From CAZHOV01 sp964534315 (lineage in GTDB: Bacteria > Bacteroidota > Bacteroidia > Chitinophagales > Saprospiraceae): a stretch of DNA of 37,521 bases. Shown here piece by piece: positions 17,723-26,038 of this stretch. Every line of letters starts with the position of its first letter. Positions within the stretch are counted from its first letter, which is position 1. Position numbers and translations under genes: made by a program. Under the pieces are notes generated by a model. That model was not told the DNA's origin, did not search any database, and saw only the letters and a list, made by a program, of their open reading frames with translations. The stretch spans positions 1 through 37,521 of the forward strand of contig CAZHOV010000036.1 of the NCBI GenBank assembly GCA_964534315.1, written 5' to 3'.

Positions 17723-19588
17723 TTGTTAACATGCAGTTTACATTCCTTGGTTGAGGAAACAATATTCAACAACATAAAAATCGAACACGTGGAATCCTTC
17801 TCTTTGCACCCAATTGATATTGGAATAATGGTAGTCTATGCGATTGTCATCATCGCTTACGGGCTTTATCACGGAAAACAAAAGAACTCAGAAGAGTATT
17901 TCCTGGCGGGCCGAAATATGTTATGGCCAATTGTAGGTATTTCCCTTTTCGCAGCGAATATTTCAAGTTCTACGTTGGTTGGTCTGGCCGGCGATGCTTA
18001 CAAGACGAATACGCATGTTTATAATTACGAATGGCTGGCAGCTGTTATTTTGGTCTTTTTTGCCATCTTCTTTCTTCCTTTCTACCTTAGATCAAAGGTC
18101 TATACCATGCCGGAGTTTCTGGAGAGAAGGTATGATAAACGCTCCCGTTATTATTTTTCTTTTATTACGATTATTGGTAACGTACTGGTCGATACAGCTG
18201 CCGGGCTTTATGTTGGAAATATCATTCTTAAATTGATGTTTCCCGATCTGCCCAGCTGGATGATCATTACTATTTTGGCTTTTGCCGCTGCCGCTTATAC
18301 CATTCCGGGAGGATTGAATTCGGTGATACAAACGGAAGTGATACAGGCGATCTTATTGATTATTGGCTCCATGATCCTCACTTACTTTGCCTTTCAACAG
18401 GTCGGTGGTTGGGATGGCATGATTGCCGGGCTGAATGCCAAAGCTGCTGCCGGAGAATTTTATAACGAAGAGACGGGGATCCGGCTGGATAATGCCCGCG
18501 AAGTGCTAAGTATGTTCCGTCCTTCCAATGACGAATTTATGCCGTGGCAGGGCTTACTCCTGGGGGCTCCTATCCTGGGTTTTTATTTCTGGGCCAATAA
18601 CCAGTTTATGGTGCAGCGGATACTGGGCGCTAAAGATTTGAATCACGGACGCTGGGGAGCATTATTTGCCGGATTACTTAAGCTTCCCGTCATCTTTTTT
18701 ATGGTGCTTCCCGGTACAGTAGCTATTATCATCTTTGCTGATCTCGACTTATCTTTTCTCAATTACAAACTTCCCGACGGCTCCATCTGTGAAAATCTTA
18801 GGGACTGCCCCAATATGACCTACCCGGTCCTGCTGTTTAAACTGTTGCCGACCGGACTGCTCGGGCTCGTATTAGCCGGCCTCCTGGCTGCGATGATGTC
18901 GAGCGTCTCTGCTACCTTCAACTCAGCTTCAACTCTAGTGACAATGGACTTTGTTAATAAGATCAATCCGAATCTGACGAGTAAGCAACTCGTAAGAGTA
19001 GGACAGATCACGACTTTAGTTCTGGTAATACTTGCTTCAGCCTGGGCTCCGCAGATTGAAAGAGCCGAGTCTTTATGGCAATACCTGCAGCAGGTATTGG
19101 CCTTTATCTGCCCGCCTGTGGTTGCGACTTTTATTCTGGGTTTATTCTGGAAAAAAGCGAACGGAAATGGCTCCATCGTGAGCCTGCTCGCCGGTTTCTT
19201 TATCGCTATTATTCTTATTGTAGCCATGGCTTATGAGTTTAAGGGAAATTGGCTCTTTGAGCAAATTGGACAATTCCATTTTTTGATGCAGGCTTTCTAT
19301 CTTTTTGTAGTTTCAGCGATCATTAATATCCTAGTCAGTTTGCTTACTGCCGAACCATCAGAAGAGTTTACCCGAAAGGCAAAGATCGACGATTTGCAGG
19401 TAAGTGATGATCCAAACCTCAAAGAAGGAGACTTAATAAAAGATAATGTCAATAATTATATCTGGCACCGGGCTATTTTTAAAGCAGAAACCAAAGAACT
19501 AAAATCGCTTCCCTGGTACAAAAATTACCGAATACTGGCCGTTCTTTTGTTGATCCTCACAGCTATAGTAGTAGGTATGTTTTCATAA
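17723..19588 (+). CDS. sodium:solute symporter (SSS/SGLT family)
   Basis: An inner-membrane Na+-coupled transporter of the SSS family, about 620 residues with some 14 hydrophobic helices. Family marks include NSEEYFLAGRNMLWPIVGISLFAANIS near the N-terminus, IPGGLNSVIQTEVIQA in the fifth to sixth helix region, FYFWANNQFMVQRILGAKD, and LAGLLAAMMSSVSATFNSASTLVTMD, which contains the Na2-site serines. The SGLT-like body suggests a sugar or related organic solute. The start is uncertain: the frame opens with TTG at 17723, GTG at 17789 is plausible because it leaves a short lead before the first helix, and the first ATG (17828) falls inside that helix. It is divergent from the SusCD operon, so the pair may move one nutrient across both membranes (inference). 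Confidence 0.92.
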   Translation: MLTCSLHSLVEETIFNNIKIEHVESFSLHPIDIGIMVVYAIVIIAYGLYHGKQKNSEEYFLAGRNMLWPIVGISLFAANISSSTLVGLAGDAYKTNTHVYNYEWLAAVILVFFAIFFLPFYLRSKVYTMPEFLERRYDKRSRYYFSFITIIGNVLVDTAAGLYVGNIILKLMFPDLPSWMIITILAFAAAAYTIPGGLNSVIQTEVIQAILLIIGSMILTYFAFQQVGGWDGMIAGLNAKAAAGEFYNEETGIRLDNAREVLSMFRPSNDEFMPWQGLLLGAPILGFYFWANNQFMVQRILGAKDLNHGRWGALFAGLLKLPVIFFMVLPGTVAIIIFADLDLSFLNYKLPDGSICENLRDCPNMTYPVLLFKLLPTGLLGLVLAGLLAAMMSSVSATFNSASTLVTMDFVNKINPNLTSKQLVRVGQITTLVLVILASAWAPQIERAESLWQYLQQVLAFICPPVVATFILGLFWKKANGNGSIVSLLAGFFIAIILIVAMAYEFKGNWLFEQIGQFHFLMQAFYLFVVSAIINILVSLLTAEPSEEFTRKAKIDDLQVSDDPNLKEGDLIKDNVNNYIWHRAIFKAETKELKSLPWYKNYRILAVLLLILTAIVVGMFS

Positions 19589-19631
19589 GTAAATTTCGGT
19601 AAATAAGTTGGGTTGATTATTTTTATGCAGG

Positions 19632-19676
19632 AACCAAATTGTTATTTTCTCGTATGAAGAAGATAACAATTTGGTT
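19632..19676 (+). terminator. long hairpin downstream of the SSS symporter
   Basis: AACCAAATTGTTATTTTC (19632-19649) pairs with GAAGATAACAATTTGGTT (19659-19676) as an 18-bp stem with one G-T wobble and a 9-nt loop. It lies 44 bp after the symporter stop and 63 bp before the next start. The following bases (TATATTG) are a weak U-tract, so it is a probable terminator, possibly with a stability role. Confidence 0.6.
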
Positions 19677-19738
19677 TATATTGCACTGATCTAAGCATAT
19701 CTATGAGAAAATATTTTTTCCAAAAACTGGCCGTCATT

Positions 19739-22700
19739 ATGAAAAAACAACTATTTACCCCAATCCTTACAAGTCTTTTGTTGCTGTTTGGTTATGCTTC
19801 CCTCTACGCTCAAAGCTGTGCTGAGCCGGATGGGTCCATCTTTGTCACCACTGCTGACGATGAAGGCCCCGGATCCCTTAGAGAAGCCATCATCTGCGCT
19901 AATGCTGAACCTGGGCCAAACATCATCCGCTTCAGTATTCAACCTTTTGGTCAAAATATCACCATCTTTGTAGGAGAAACTTCTGGAGAAGCCCTACCCA
20001 CGTTGACCGATGCGGAAACAACGATCGACGGGACGACCCAGCCCGGCTGGTCTACCGGAGGCGATCTGACACCCGTGATCATTCTGGATGGAAGCCAACA
20101 CAATTGGACCTTTCCGATCAACGCCCTCTTCATCCAGGGTAGCGGTTGCCGTATCTTTGGCTTAGAAATACGGAATTTTCCGGATGATGGTATTGATGTT
20201 TACCAGGCCAATAATGTGCGGATCGGAGACCAATTTAAAATGAACATCATCTACAGTTGTGGTGCTCCAATCGATACTTTTCCTGACTTCCCAAACCTAG
20301 GACCATGGGAAGGGTGTGGGATCGTATTGCGAAATGGAGCCAATAATTGCGTGGTACAAAACAATATTATCGGTACGAATGAATTTTTGGAGCCCGGCCT
20401 GGGTAATGAGTGGTGTGGAATTAGCAACCGGGCGTCCGCAAATTTTAATACTATAGGTGCAAATAATCAAAATAGAGACAATATCATCTTTGGAAATCCG
20501 GTGGGCATCCGGATCGATAATTCTATAGGAGTCATTACGCTGCGCAATGAATACATCTGCAATGACAGTGCGGGAATCGAATTAGTGAACAACGCCAATG
20601 CTAATATTGCTCCTCCCGAAATTACGAATGCCACTCCCACTCAAATCAGCGGCACAGGAGGTAACGCGCAAACCGTACAAGTATATCTAAGCAATACTTC
20701 CGATTGCCCCGGAGCTGCCTGCCAGGGTAGGGTTTTTCTTGGAGAAACCCCTGTAGTAGGCGGAACCTGGACGCTTTCTGCTCCTTTTGCAGGGGGCGTA
20801 ACCGTCTCCAATGGTGATGTAGTGACGGCTAATGTTTTCAATTTTAATAATAATTCATCGGCATTTGCTGCCTGCTTCCCCGTCATCGATCTGAATACCT
20901 GTATTGATACGTCTGGTATTGCCTGGGTGACCAATACTGATGACGAAGGAGACGGATCCCTGCGACAGGCAATACTGTGTGCAAACGAAGATCCTGCACC
21001 TAATGAAATTCGATTTAATATTCCCGGTAACGGACCTCACACAATTTTTGTAGGCTCAACCAGCCTAATCGGCTTACCGACGCTCATTGATCCCCATACC
21101 GTCATCGACGCTACTAGTCAGCCCGGCTACGGAGATAATGGCGAGTTCCGGCCTCAAATCATCTTGGATGGTAGTCAACATGAATGGACATTCCCCTATA
21201 ATGCCCTTTTTGTGCAAGCTGACCATGCTGAGATCTATGGTCTGGAGATCGTCCATTTTCCCGATGACGGAATTGATGTTACGGGAGCCGATAGCGTAAT
21301 CGTTGGCGCTCCCGGAAAAGGAAATGTCATTTATAATAATGGATTACCACAAGATTTTTTCCCTGATCTTCCGGGGACCGGTCCTTGGGACGGGTGTGGA
21401 ATTGTACTCAAAAATAATGCAACCAACTGCACCGTGCAGTCCAATATTATCGGAACCAACTACGACCAAACGATAGAGGGCGGCAATGAATTTTGCGGTA
21501 TTATTGTACAAAATGGAGGAAGTAATCATACTATCGGAGGAAATACGGAAGAAGCTAATGTTGTTGCTTATAATGCTTCTGGTATTATTTTAACCTCTTC
21601 TTCTAACAATGTGCGGTTTTTTCAAAATCAATTATTTTGTAATGATACCGTCGCCATTTCCCTACTTGGAGCAGCTAATAACAATCAACAAGCTCCGGTG
21701 ATCGATACCGCTTCGGTGGATATGATCATGGGGACTAGTGCTCCTGATCAAATTATTGATGTTTATATACAAGAGCTTTGCGATAGCAACGAGGTTTGCC
21801 AGGGCAAAACTTATCTGGGGACTACGGTTTCCCCAACAGGCAGTTGGATGCTACAACCTCCATTTGCTAATGGAGTCGAGCTGAATTTAGATGAGGTGGT
21901 AGTGGCTATTGCTTCTGATGGTGATAATAATTCTTCTGAGTATAGTAATTGTATGGAAGTACAAGCGAATTGCGCCATTGCGATCAATATAGATACGTTG
22001 TCTGAAGACTCGTGCTTAACTGGCGTGGGCGCTTTTGCCGTGAGTCCCCTGGGAGGCAATGCACCTTTTACTTATGATATCGGAGATGGCCCCGAAGCTA
22101 TTCCGTTATTTGACAGCCTGGTTGCCGGAGACTATATGCTCACCGTCACCGATGATATAGGCTGTACCCTGCAACAAACCGTCACAGTTAGCAGCATGGG
22201 AGGCTTCCCGGAAGCATCCTTTGAAGGGAATGCCAATGATCTGGAAGTGACTTTCGATAATCTTACTATTGATGGTAATTCCTTTGAATGGGAATTTGGA
22301 GACGACAGTACTTCTACGGATACTATACCGGTTCATGTTTATCCGGGTACAGGGGCTTATGAAGTCTGTCTGACGGCAACCGGTGATTGTGCTGTAGATA
22401 CGTTTTGTGAAACCCTGGTTGTCTTTGACGCTGATGATCGCGTTATATTTGATGTGGGAGAATTCCAGGTCGATACAGTTAATAGTGATACGTTCTCGGT
22501 ACCGGTATTTGTGGAGAATTTCAGAGATATGGTTGGTTTTCAGTTTTCTGTCAATTTAAATCAACCGGGGGCCTATTTTGCCGGAACGACAGATTTCAAC
22601 CTGCCCAATTTTACGGCTGATAATTTTATGGTCGATGACCAATTGATGACTTGTTCCTGGGTGGATTTCTCCTTTCAGGGAGAAGACCTTCCCGATTCTT

Positions 22701-24082
22701 CCATTCTTTTTAGTGTGCTGGTCGCTTTTGAGGAAGGGTATGGAGGGTGTTGGGAAATAGAAATCTCAGGAGAACCGACGCCTATAGAAGTGGTGCGTGT
22801 TATTGAGGGAGAGGATGCCCTTGCTCCTTTTGAAACCGTCGCCGGAGCTATCTGTAGGCCGGTTACCGTAAATGGAACCGTCAGAAGAGAGGATAATGTG
22901 AATGTAGGCCAGGTTATCGTTAATATGTCAGATACTACAGGGGCGGATGGTCAGTATGAATTAACACTGGATACGAATGGGGATACTTTAATGATTACCC
23001 CACATAAAAATATAAATCCAAATAATGGGGTCACCGGCTTTGATCTCGTTTTGATCCAGCAACATATTCTTTTTGTAGAATTATTGAACTCCCCTTACAA
23101 GATCATAGCTGCTGATGTCGATCAATCCGGATTTGTTTCTACCTTTGATATTACAATCATTCAGCGGGTTATTTTAGGGTTGTTTTTAGAGTTTCCGAAT
23201 GCAGATTCCTGGCGGTTTGTTCCCCATGCTTTTTCTTTCACCGATCCCATGGATCCCTTTTTTGATGATTTCCCCGAAGCCATCTCCCTGATCCGGTCTA
23301 ATGGCCTTTTTGATGTAACGACAGCGGATCTGGATTTCGTCGGTATAAAAACTGGTGATGTCACCGTTGATAATAATCCTCTTAATCTTACAGCACCTGA
23401 ACCTGTTTTTCTAACACTATCAGCTCCTCTGGAACAGGACAACGGTTTCTGGTTACTACCGGTAGGTGTAAATAGTAATCAGCCGCTTTCCGCCTTGCAG
23501 GGTACATTGGAGTGGCCAATGCTGGATTTAGAAATAGAAGATGTCATCCCCGGAGATCAAATAACTACCAACAATCTGAACAAAAGCCAACTGGAAGACG
23601 GCCGGTTTTCATTCGTCTGGTGGGATCAGGATGCCTCTTCGGAAGGCATTGCTTTTGATCCGGCCGAGTCCTTATTTTATCTGAAAATCAAAGGGGATAT
23701 CGCTGCAATAGACTTATTAGCGCTGACCAACAGCCTGACGTTCACACAAGCATTTGATCCTTCGGGTACGGCTTATCCGCTAGAGCTACAAACCATGCAG
23801 GCTACTGCTGTTGTTGATGAAAATACCGAAGTAAACGTGGGCCTTCCACAACCCAATCCGTTTTCCACTAGCTTTTTTATTCCAATGACTCTGGATCAGG
23901 CCCAAGAAATCCAGTTGAACCTCTATGACGCCACAGGTCAAAGGTTACGATCAGCAGTATCCGAACGTGCAGTTGGCAACCAATTGATGGAGATACCTAT
24001 GCAACCGTTTCCTTCTGGTGTTTATTGGTATGAACTAATCATTGGTGAAAAAGTGTGGAGTGGTAAGGTCGTGAAGGAGTAG
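19739..24082 (+). CDS. T9SS-exported modular protein with duplicated beta-helix, PKD, cohesin- and dockerin-like domains
   Basis: A very large secreted protein (1,447 residues from the ATG at 19739, chosen because it begins a compact signal peptide ending ASLYAQ; an in-frame ATG at 19703 adds 12 residues). Two copies of a ~360-residue parallel beta-helix module follow, at about 27-385 and 388-740. Both start with TTADDEGPGSLREAI- or TNTDDEGDGSLRQAI-type sequence and contain IILDGSQHxWTFP and FPDDGIDV. Then come a SprB-like repeat (about 745-820), a PKD domain (FEWEFGDDSTSTDTIPVHVY, about 825-900) and a cohesin-like beta-sandwich (SVPVFVENFRDMVGFQFSVN). A dockerin-like pair (GVTGFDLVLIQQHIL; DVDQSGFVSTFDITIIQRVIL) and a second cohesin-like stretch come next. 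The last ~80 residues are a T9SS type A sorting domain (PNPFSTSFFIPM to GVYWYELIIGEKVWSGKVVK). It is likely a surface adhesin or polysaccharide-interacting protein; the role is inferred. Confidence 0.85.
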   Translation: MKKQLFTPILTSLLLLFGYASLYAQSCAEPDGSIFVTTADDEGPGSLREAIICANAEPGPNIIRFSIQPFGQNITIFVGETSGEALPTLTDAETTIDGTTQPGWSTGGDLTPVIILDGSQHNWTFPINALFIQGSGCRIFGLEIRNFPDDGIDVYQANNVRIGDQFKMNIIYSCGAPIDTFPDFPNLGPWEGCGIVLRNGANNCVVQNNIIGTNEFLEPGLGNEWCGISNRASANFNTIGANNQNRDNIIFGNPVGIRIDNSIGVITLRNEYICNDSAGIELVNNANANIAPPEITNATPTQISGTGGNAQTVQVYLSNTSDCPGAACQGRVFLGETPVVGGTWTLSAPFAGGVTVSNGDVVTANVFNFNNNSSAFAACFPVIDLNTCIDTSGIAWVTNTDDEGDGSLRQAILCANEDPAPNEIRFNIPGNGPHTIFVGSTSLIGLPTLIDPHTVIDATSQPGYGDNGEFRPQIILDGSQHEWTFPYNALFVQADHAEIYGLEIVHFPDDGIDVTGADSVIVGAPGKGNVIYNNGLPQDFFPDLPGTGPWDGCGIVLKNNATNCTVQSNIIGTNYDQTIEGGNEFCGIIVQNGGSNHTIGGNTEEANVVAYNASGIILTSSSNNVRFFQNQLFCNDTVAISLLGAANNNQQAPVIDTASVDMIMGTSAPDQIIDVYIQELCDSNEVCQGKTYLGTTVSPTGSWMLQPPFANGVELNLDEVVVAIASDGDNNSSEYSNCMEVQANCAIAINIDTLSEDSCLTGVGAFAVSPLGGNAPFTYDIGDGPEAIPLFDSLVAGDYMLTVTDDIGCTLQQTVTVSSMGGFPEASFEGNANDLEVTFDNLTIDGNSFEWEFGDDSTSTDTIPVHVYPGTGAYEVCLTATGDCAVDTFCETLVVFDADDRVIFDVGEFQVDTVNSDTFSVPVFVENFRDMVGFQFSVNLNQPGAYFAGTTDFNLPNFTADNFMVDDQLMTCSWVDFSFQGEDLPDSSILFSVLVAFEEGYGGCWEIEISGEPTPIEVVRVIEGEDALAPFETVAGAICRPVTVNGTVRREDNVNVGQVIVNMSDTTGADGQYELTLDTNGDTLMITPHKNINPNNGVTGFDLVLIQQHILFVELLNSPYKIIAADVDQSGFVSTFDITIIQRVILGLFLEFPNADSWRFVPHAFSFTDPMDPFFDDFPEAISLIRSNGLFDVTTADLDFVGIKTGDVTVDNNPLNLTAPEPVFLTLSAPLEQDNGFWLLPVGVNSNQPLSALQGTLEWPMLDLEIEDVIPGDQITTNNLNKSQLEDGRFSFVWWDQDASSEGIAFDPAESLFYLKIKGDIAAIDLLALTNSLTFTQAFDPSGTAYPLELQTMQATAVVDENTEVNVGLPQPNPFSTSFFIPMTLDQAQEIQLNLYDATGQRLRSAVSERAVGNQLMEIPMQPFPSGVYWYELIIGEKVWSGKVVKE

Positions 24083-24093
24083 AACTAATCTAT

Positions 24094-24153
24094 TCTAACA
24101 GAGCCGCAAAGCTCGCAAAGATTTTTCTTTGCGCGCTTAGCAGCTCTGCTAGA
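24094..24153. terminator. imperfect 60-bp palindrome, bidirectional terminator candidate
   Basis: The outer arms TCTA-CAGAGC (from 24094) and GCTCTG-TAGA (to 24153) and the inner arms CGCAAAG/CTTTGCG pair around the loop ATTTTT. It sits between the convergent ends of the T9SS protein gene (24082) and rseP (24165), so it can terminate both. The inner CGCAAAG motif recurs in other gaps of this window. Confidence 0.65.
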
Positions 24154-24164
24154 AATTCAATAGT

Positions 24165-25505
24165 TTACTTAAAAATCCATCGGTAAATATCCAGTCCGTT
24201 GGCGTAAAGAACCAGGGCGATCACGAGAATGAAACCGGCGATGGTAGCATACTCCACAAACTTATCGCTGGGTTTGCGGCCCGTAACGACTTCATATAAC
24301 AAAAACATGACGTGACCGCCGTCGAGTGCCGGAATAGGAAGAAGATTCATAAAACCGAGAATAAGCGAAAGAATCGCAGTATTGCGCCAGAAGATCTCCC
24401 AGTTCCAGGTAGATGGAAATAGCTTAGCGATGGTCCCGAAGCCTCCCAGGCTTTCGGAAGCTTTGATCTTCCCTCTAAACATCTGGCCAAAGGCTTTGAT
24501 CTGATCCGACAAGAAGGTCCAGCCTTTGACAAAACCTGCTGGTAAAGCCTCAGCAAATGTAAAGTTTTGGCGTTCCATTTCAAAGAAATGACTGGCAGCA
24601 TAAGCAGCGACTCCAATTCTTCCCTTTTCGGTAAGCGTAAGGTTGAAATTCATGGTATCCCGATCATTCCTTAAAACGCTTACCGAGACTTCTTCTCCTT
24701 TTAATCCACCTGCTTTTTTTGAAAACTCGTGGAAAAAGCGGCTTGGTTCTCCATTAAGGGTAAGCACTTCGTCGTCTTTTTTAAACCCTGCTTCTTCTGC
24801 CGGACTTCCTTTCTGGACCTCCATGATCTTGAATGGAAAGCGTGCATTAAAGAGCGGTCGGTTTCTATTTTTATAGCTGGTCAGTAGCCCAACAAATTTT
24901 TCGTCAATTGGCAAGGTCTTTTTTTCGCCGTCCCGCATGATGGTGATCTGGGAAGCGTTATTGAAGATAATCTGTCGAAGCACTGTTCGTACATCAAATC
25001 GGTCAAAGTCCTGATCGCCGATGGAAACAATCTGATCTCCGTCTCTCAGGCCCATTTCATAGCCTAAGGAATCAACAGCAATACCATATTCCGCATTTTC
25101 GTTTGGCAGATATTCCTCTCCATAACGGAATAAAATAAAGCTAAAGATTAGGAAACCAAGTATAAAGTTGATGGTTACGCCGCCCAGCATGATGATCAAT
25201 CGCTGCCAAGCTGGTTTGGAGCGAAACTCCCAGGGCTTGGGCTCCTCTTTGAGCATTTCCGTATCGAAACTTTCATCAACCATTCCTGATATTTTCACAT
25301 ACCCTCCCAGCGGAAGCCAACCAATGCCATATTCGGTTTCTCCTTTTTTGTACTTAAATAAAGAGAACCAAGGGTCAAAGAAAAGGTAAAACTTTTCCAC
25401 CCGGGTCCCGAATAATTTCGCCGGAATAAAGTGCCCCAACTCGTGCAACACAATTAATATCGAAAGTGCCAAAACCAATTGGCCTGCTATGATCACGTAT
25501 TCCAT
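24165..25505 (-). CDS. rseP: RseP/site-2 family intramembrane zinc metalloprotease
   Basis: A polytopic inner-membrane M50 protease that cleaves transmembrane substrates, classically anti-sigma factors in envelope stress and remnant signal peptides. The zinc site HELGH is at residues 21-25 in the first helix. The matching third ligand motif, NLLPIPALDGGH, is near residue 392. Between them are two PDZ domains (about 130-205 with LGYEMGLRDGDQIVSIG, and 220-300 with GSPAEEAGFKKDDEVLTLNG). The sequence GIGWLPLGGYVKISGM is typical of RseP. Length 446 matches family members. It stands alone on the minus strand, with a 533-bp palindrome-rich gap upstream. Confidence 0.95.
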   Translation of the reverse strand: MEYVIIAGQLVLALSILIVLHELGHFIPAKLFGTRVEKFYLFFDPWFSLFKYKKGETEYGIGWLPLGGYVKISGMVDESFDTEMLKEEPKPWEFRSKPAWQRLIIMLGGVTINFILGFLIFSFILFRYGEEYLPNENAEYGIAVDSLGYEMGLRDGDQIVSIGDQDFDRFDVRTVLRQIIFNNASQITIMRDGEKKTLPIDEKFVGLLTSYKNRNRPLFNARFPFKIMEVQKGSPAEEAGFKKDDEVLTLNGEPSRFFHEFSKKAGGLKGEEVSVSVLRNDRDTMNFNLTLTEKGRIGVAAYAASHFFEMERQNFTFAEALPAGFVKGWTFLSDQIKAFGQMFRGKIKASESLGGFGTIAKLFPSTWNWEIFWRNTAILSLILGFMNLLPIPALDGGHVMFLLYEVVTGRKPSDKFVEYATIAGFILVIALVLYANGLDIYRWIFK

Positions 25506-25585
25506 TAAAAATCAATTAACAATGAAAGCTTAGCAATTAGTAGTTGATAGTTTGAAAATAGGTTATTTTTTTAAGCAATCAACCC

Positions 25586-25609
25586 GTAAACTTCATTAAT
25601 GAAGTTTAC
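25586..25609. repeat. 24-bp perfect palindrome upstream of rseP
   Basis: The 12-base half-site GTAAACTTCATT is followed immediately by its exact reverse complement AATGAAGTTTAC, with no spacer, 81 bp upstream of the rseP start. Perfect palindromes of this size suit a dimeric regulator's operator or a cruciform/terminator. The function is inferred. Confidence 0.6.
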
Positions 25610-25657
25610 TAAATACTAAATTGTCATTTGTATAAAAAATAAAAGTTAATCTCATTA

Positions 25658-25822
25658 AATACTTTGTAACCTAAATATCTTAACATCTGTGCATAATCTT
25701 TTTCCCCAACTTATCGTGCCATCCTCACCTTAATAGCTAAGGCTATTAGGTTGCGGGTGTCCCTCAATTTGAGAAAAAATCTCAATCCACATTTTGTTAA
25801 TTTACTTAGGTTACAAAGTATT
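25658..25822. repeat. 165-bp segment bounded by perfect 17-bp inverted repeats
   Basis: AATACTTTGTAACCTAA (25658-25674) and TTAGGTTACAAAGTATT (25806-25822) are exact inverted repeats. Inside lie two smaller hairpins, TAATAGC-taag-GCTATTA (about 25731-25748) and TTGAG-N7-CTCAA (about 25769-25784). The arrangement would fold as a multi-branched RNA or could be a small non-autonomous mobile element. No transposase or target duplication was recognised. Confidence 0.5.
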
Positions 25823-25885
25823 AAAATTCGTCAAATAAAACTTCAAAACGTTATTAAAATTGTTTCGATTCCAAATTGTTCACTC

Positions 25886-25944
25886 CACCTTGCACCTTGC
25901 ACCTTGCACCTTGCACCTTGCACCTTGCACCTTGCACCTTGCAC
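25886..25944. repeat. CACCTTG heptamer tandem array
   Basis: Eight exact head-to-tail copies of the 7-bp unit CACCTTG (25886-25941) plus a partial CAC, located 95 bp upstream of rsmE. There are no spacers, so it is not a CRISPR. Copy number could change by replication slippage. Confidence 0.9.
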
Positions 25945-26038
25945 ATTATTTGCGCGAAGGTAATATCCTTAAAAGGATTTTTTATAAAAAATTCGATAGG
26001 AGAGTGAAAATGACCTATTTTCGTTAAAATTTGTGGCT

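Larger units (their letters stand above)
25506..26038. other. 533-bp AT-rich intergenic region with palindromes and a 7-bp repeat
   Basis: Divergent gap between rseP and rsmE. It holds a 24-bp perfect palindrome, a 165-bp segment bounded by 17-bp inverted repeats, and a heptamer array, each listed separately. The rest is AT-rich, with no ORF showing coding character and no exact TAnnTTTG match next to either gene. Confidence 0.6.
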
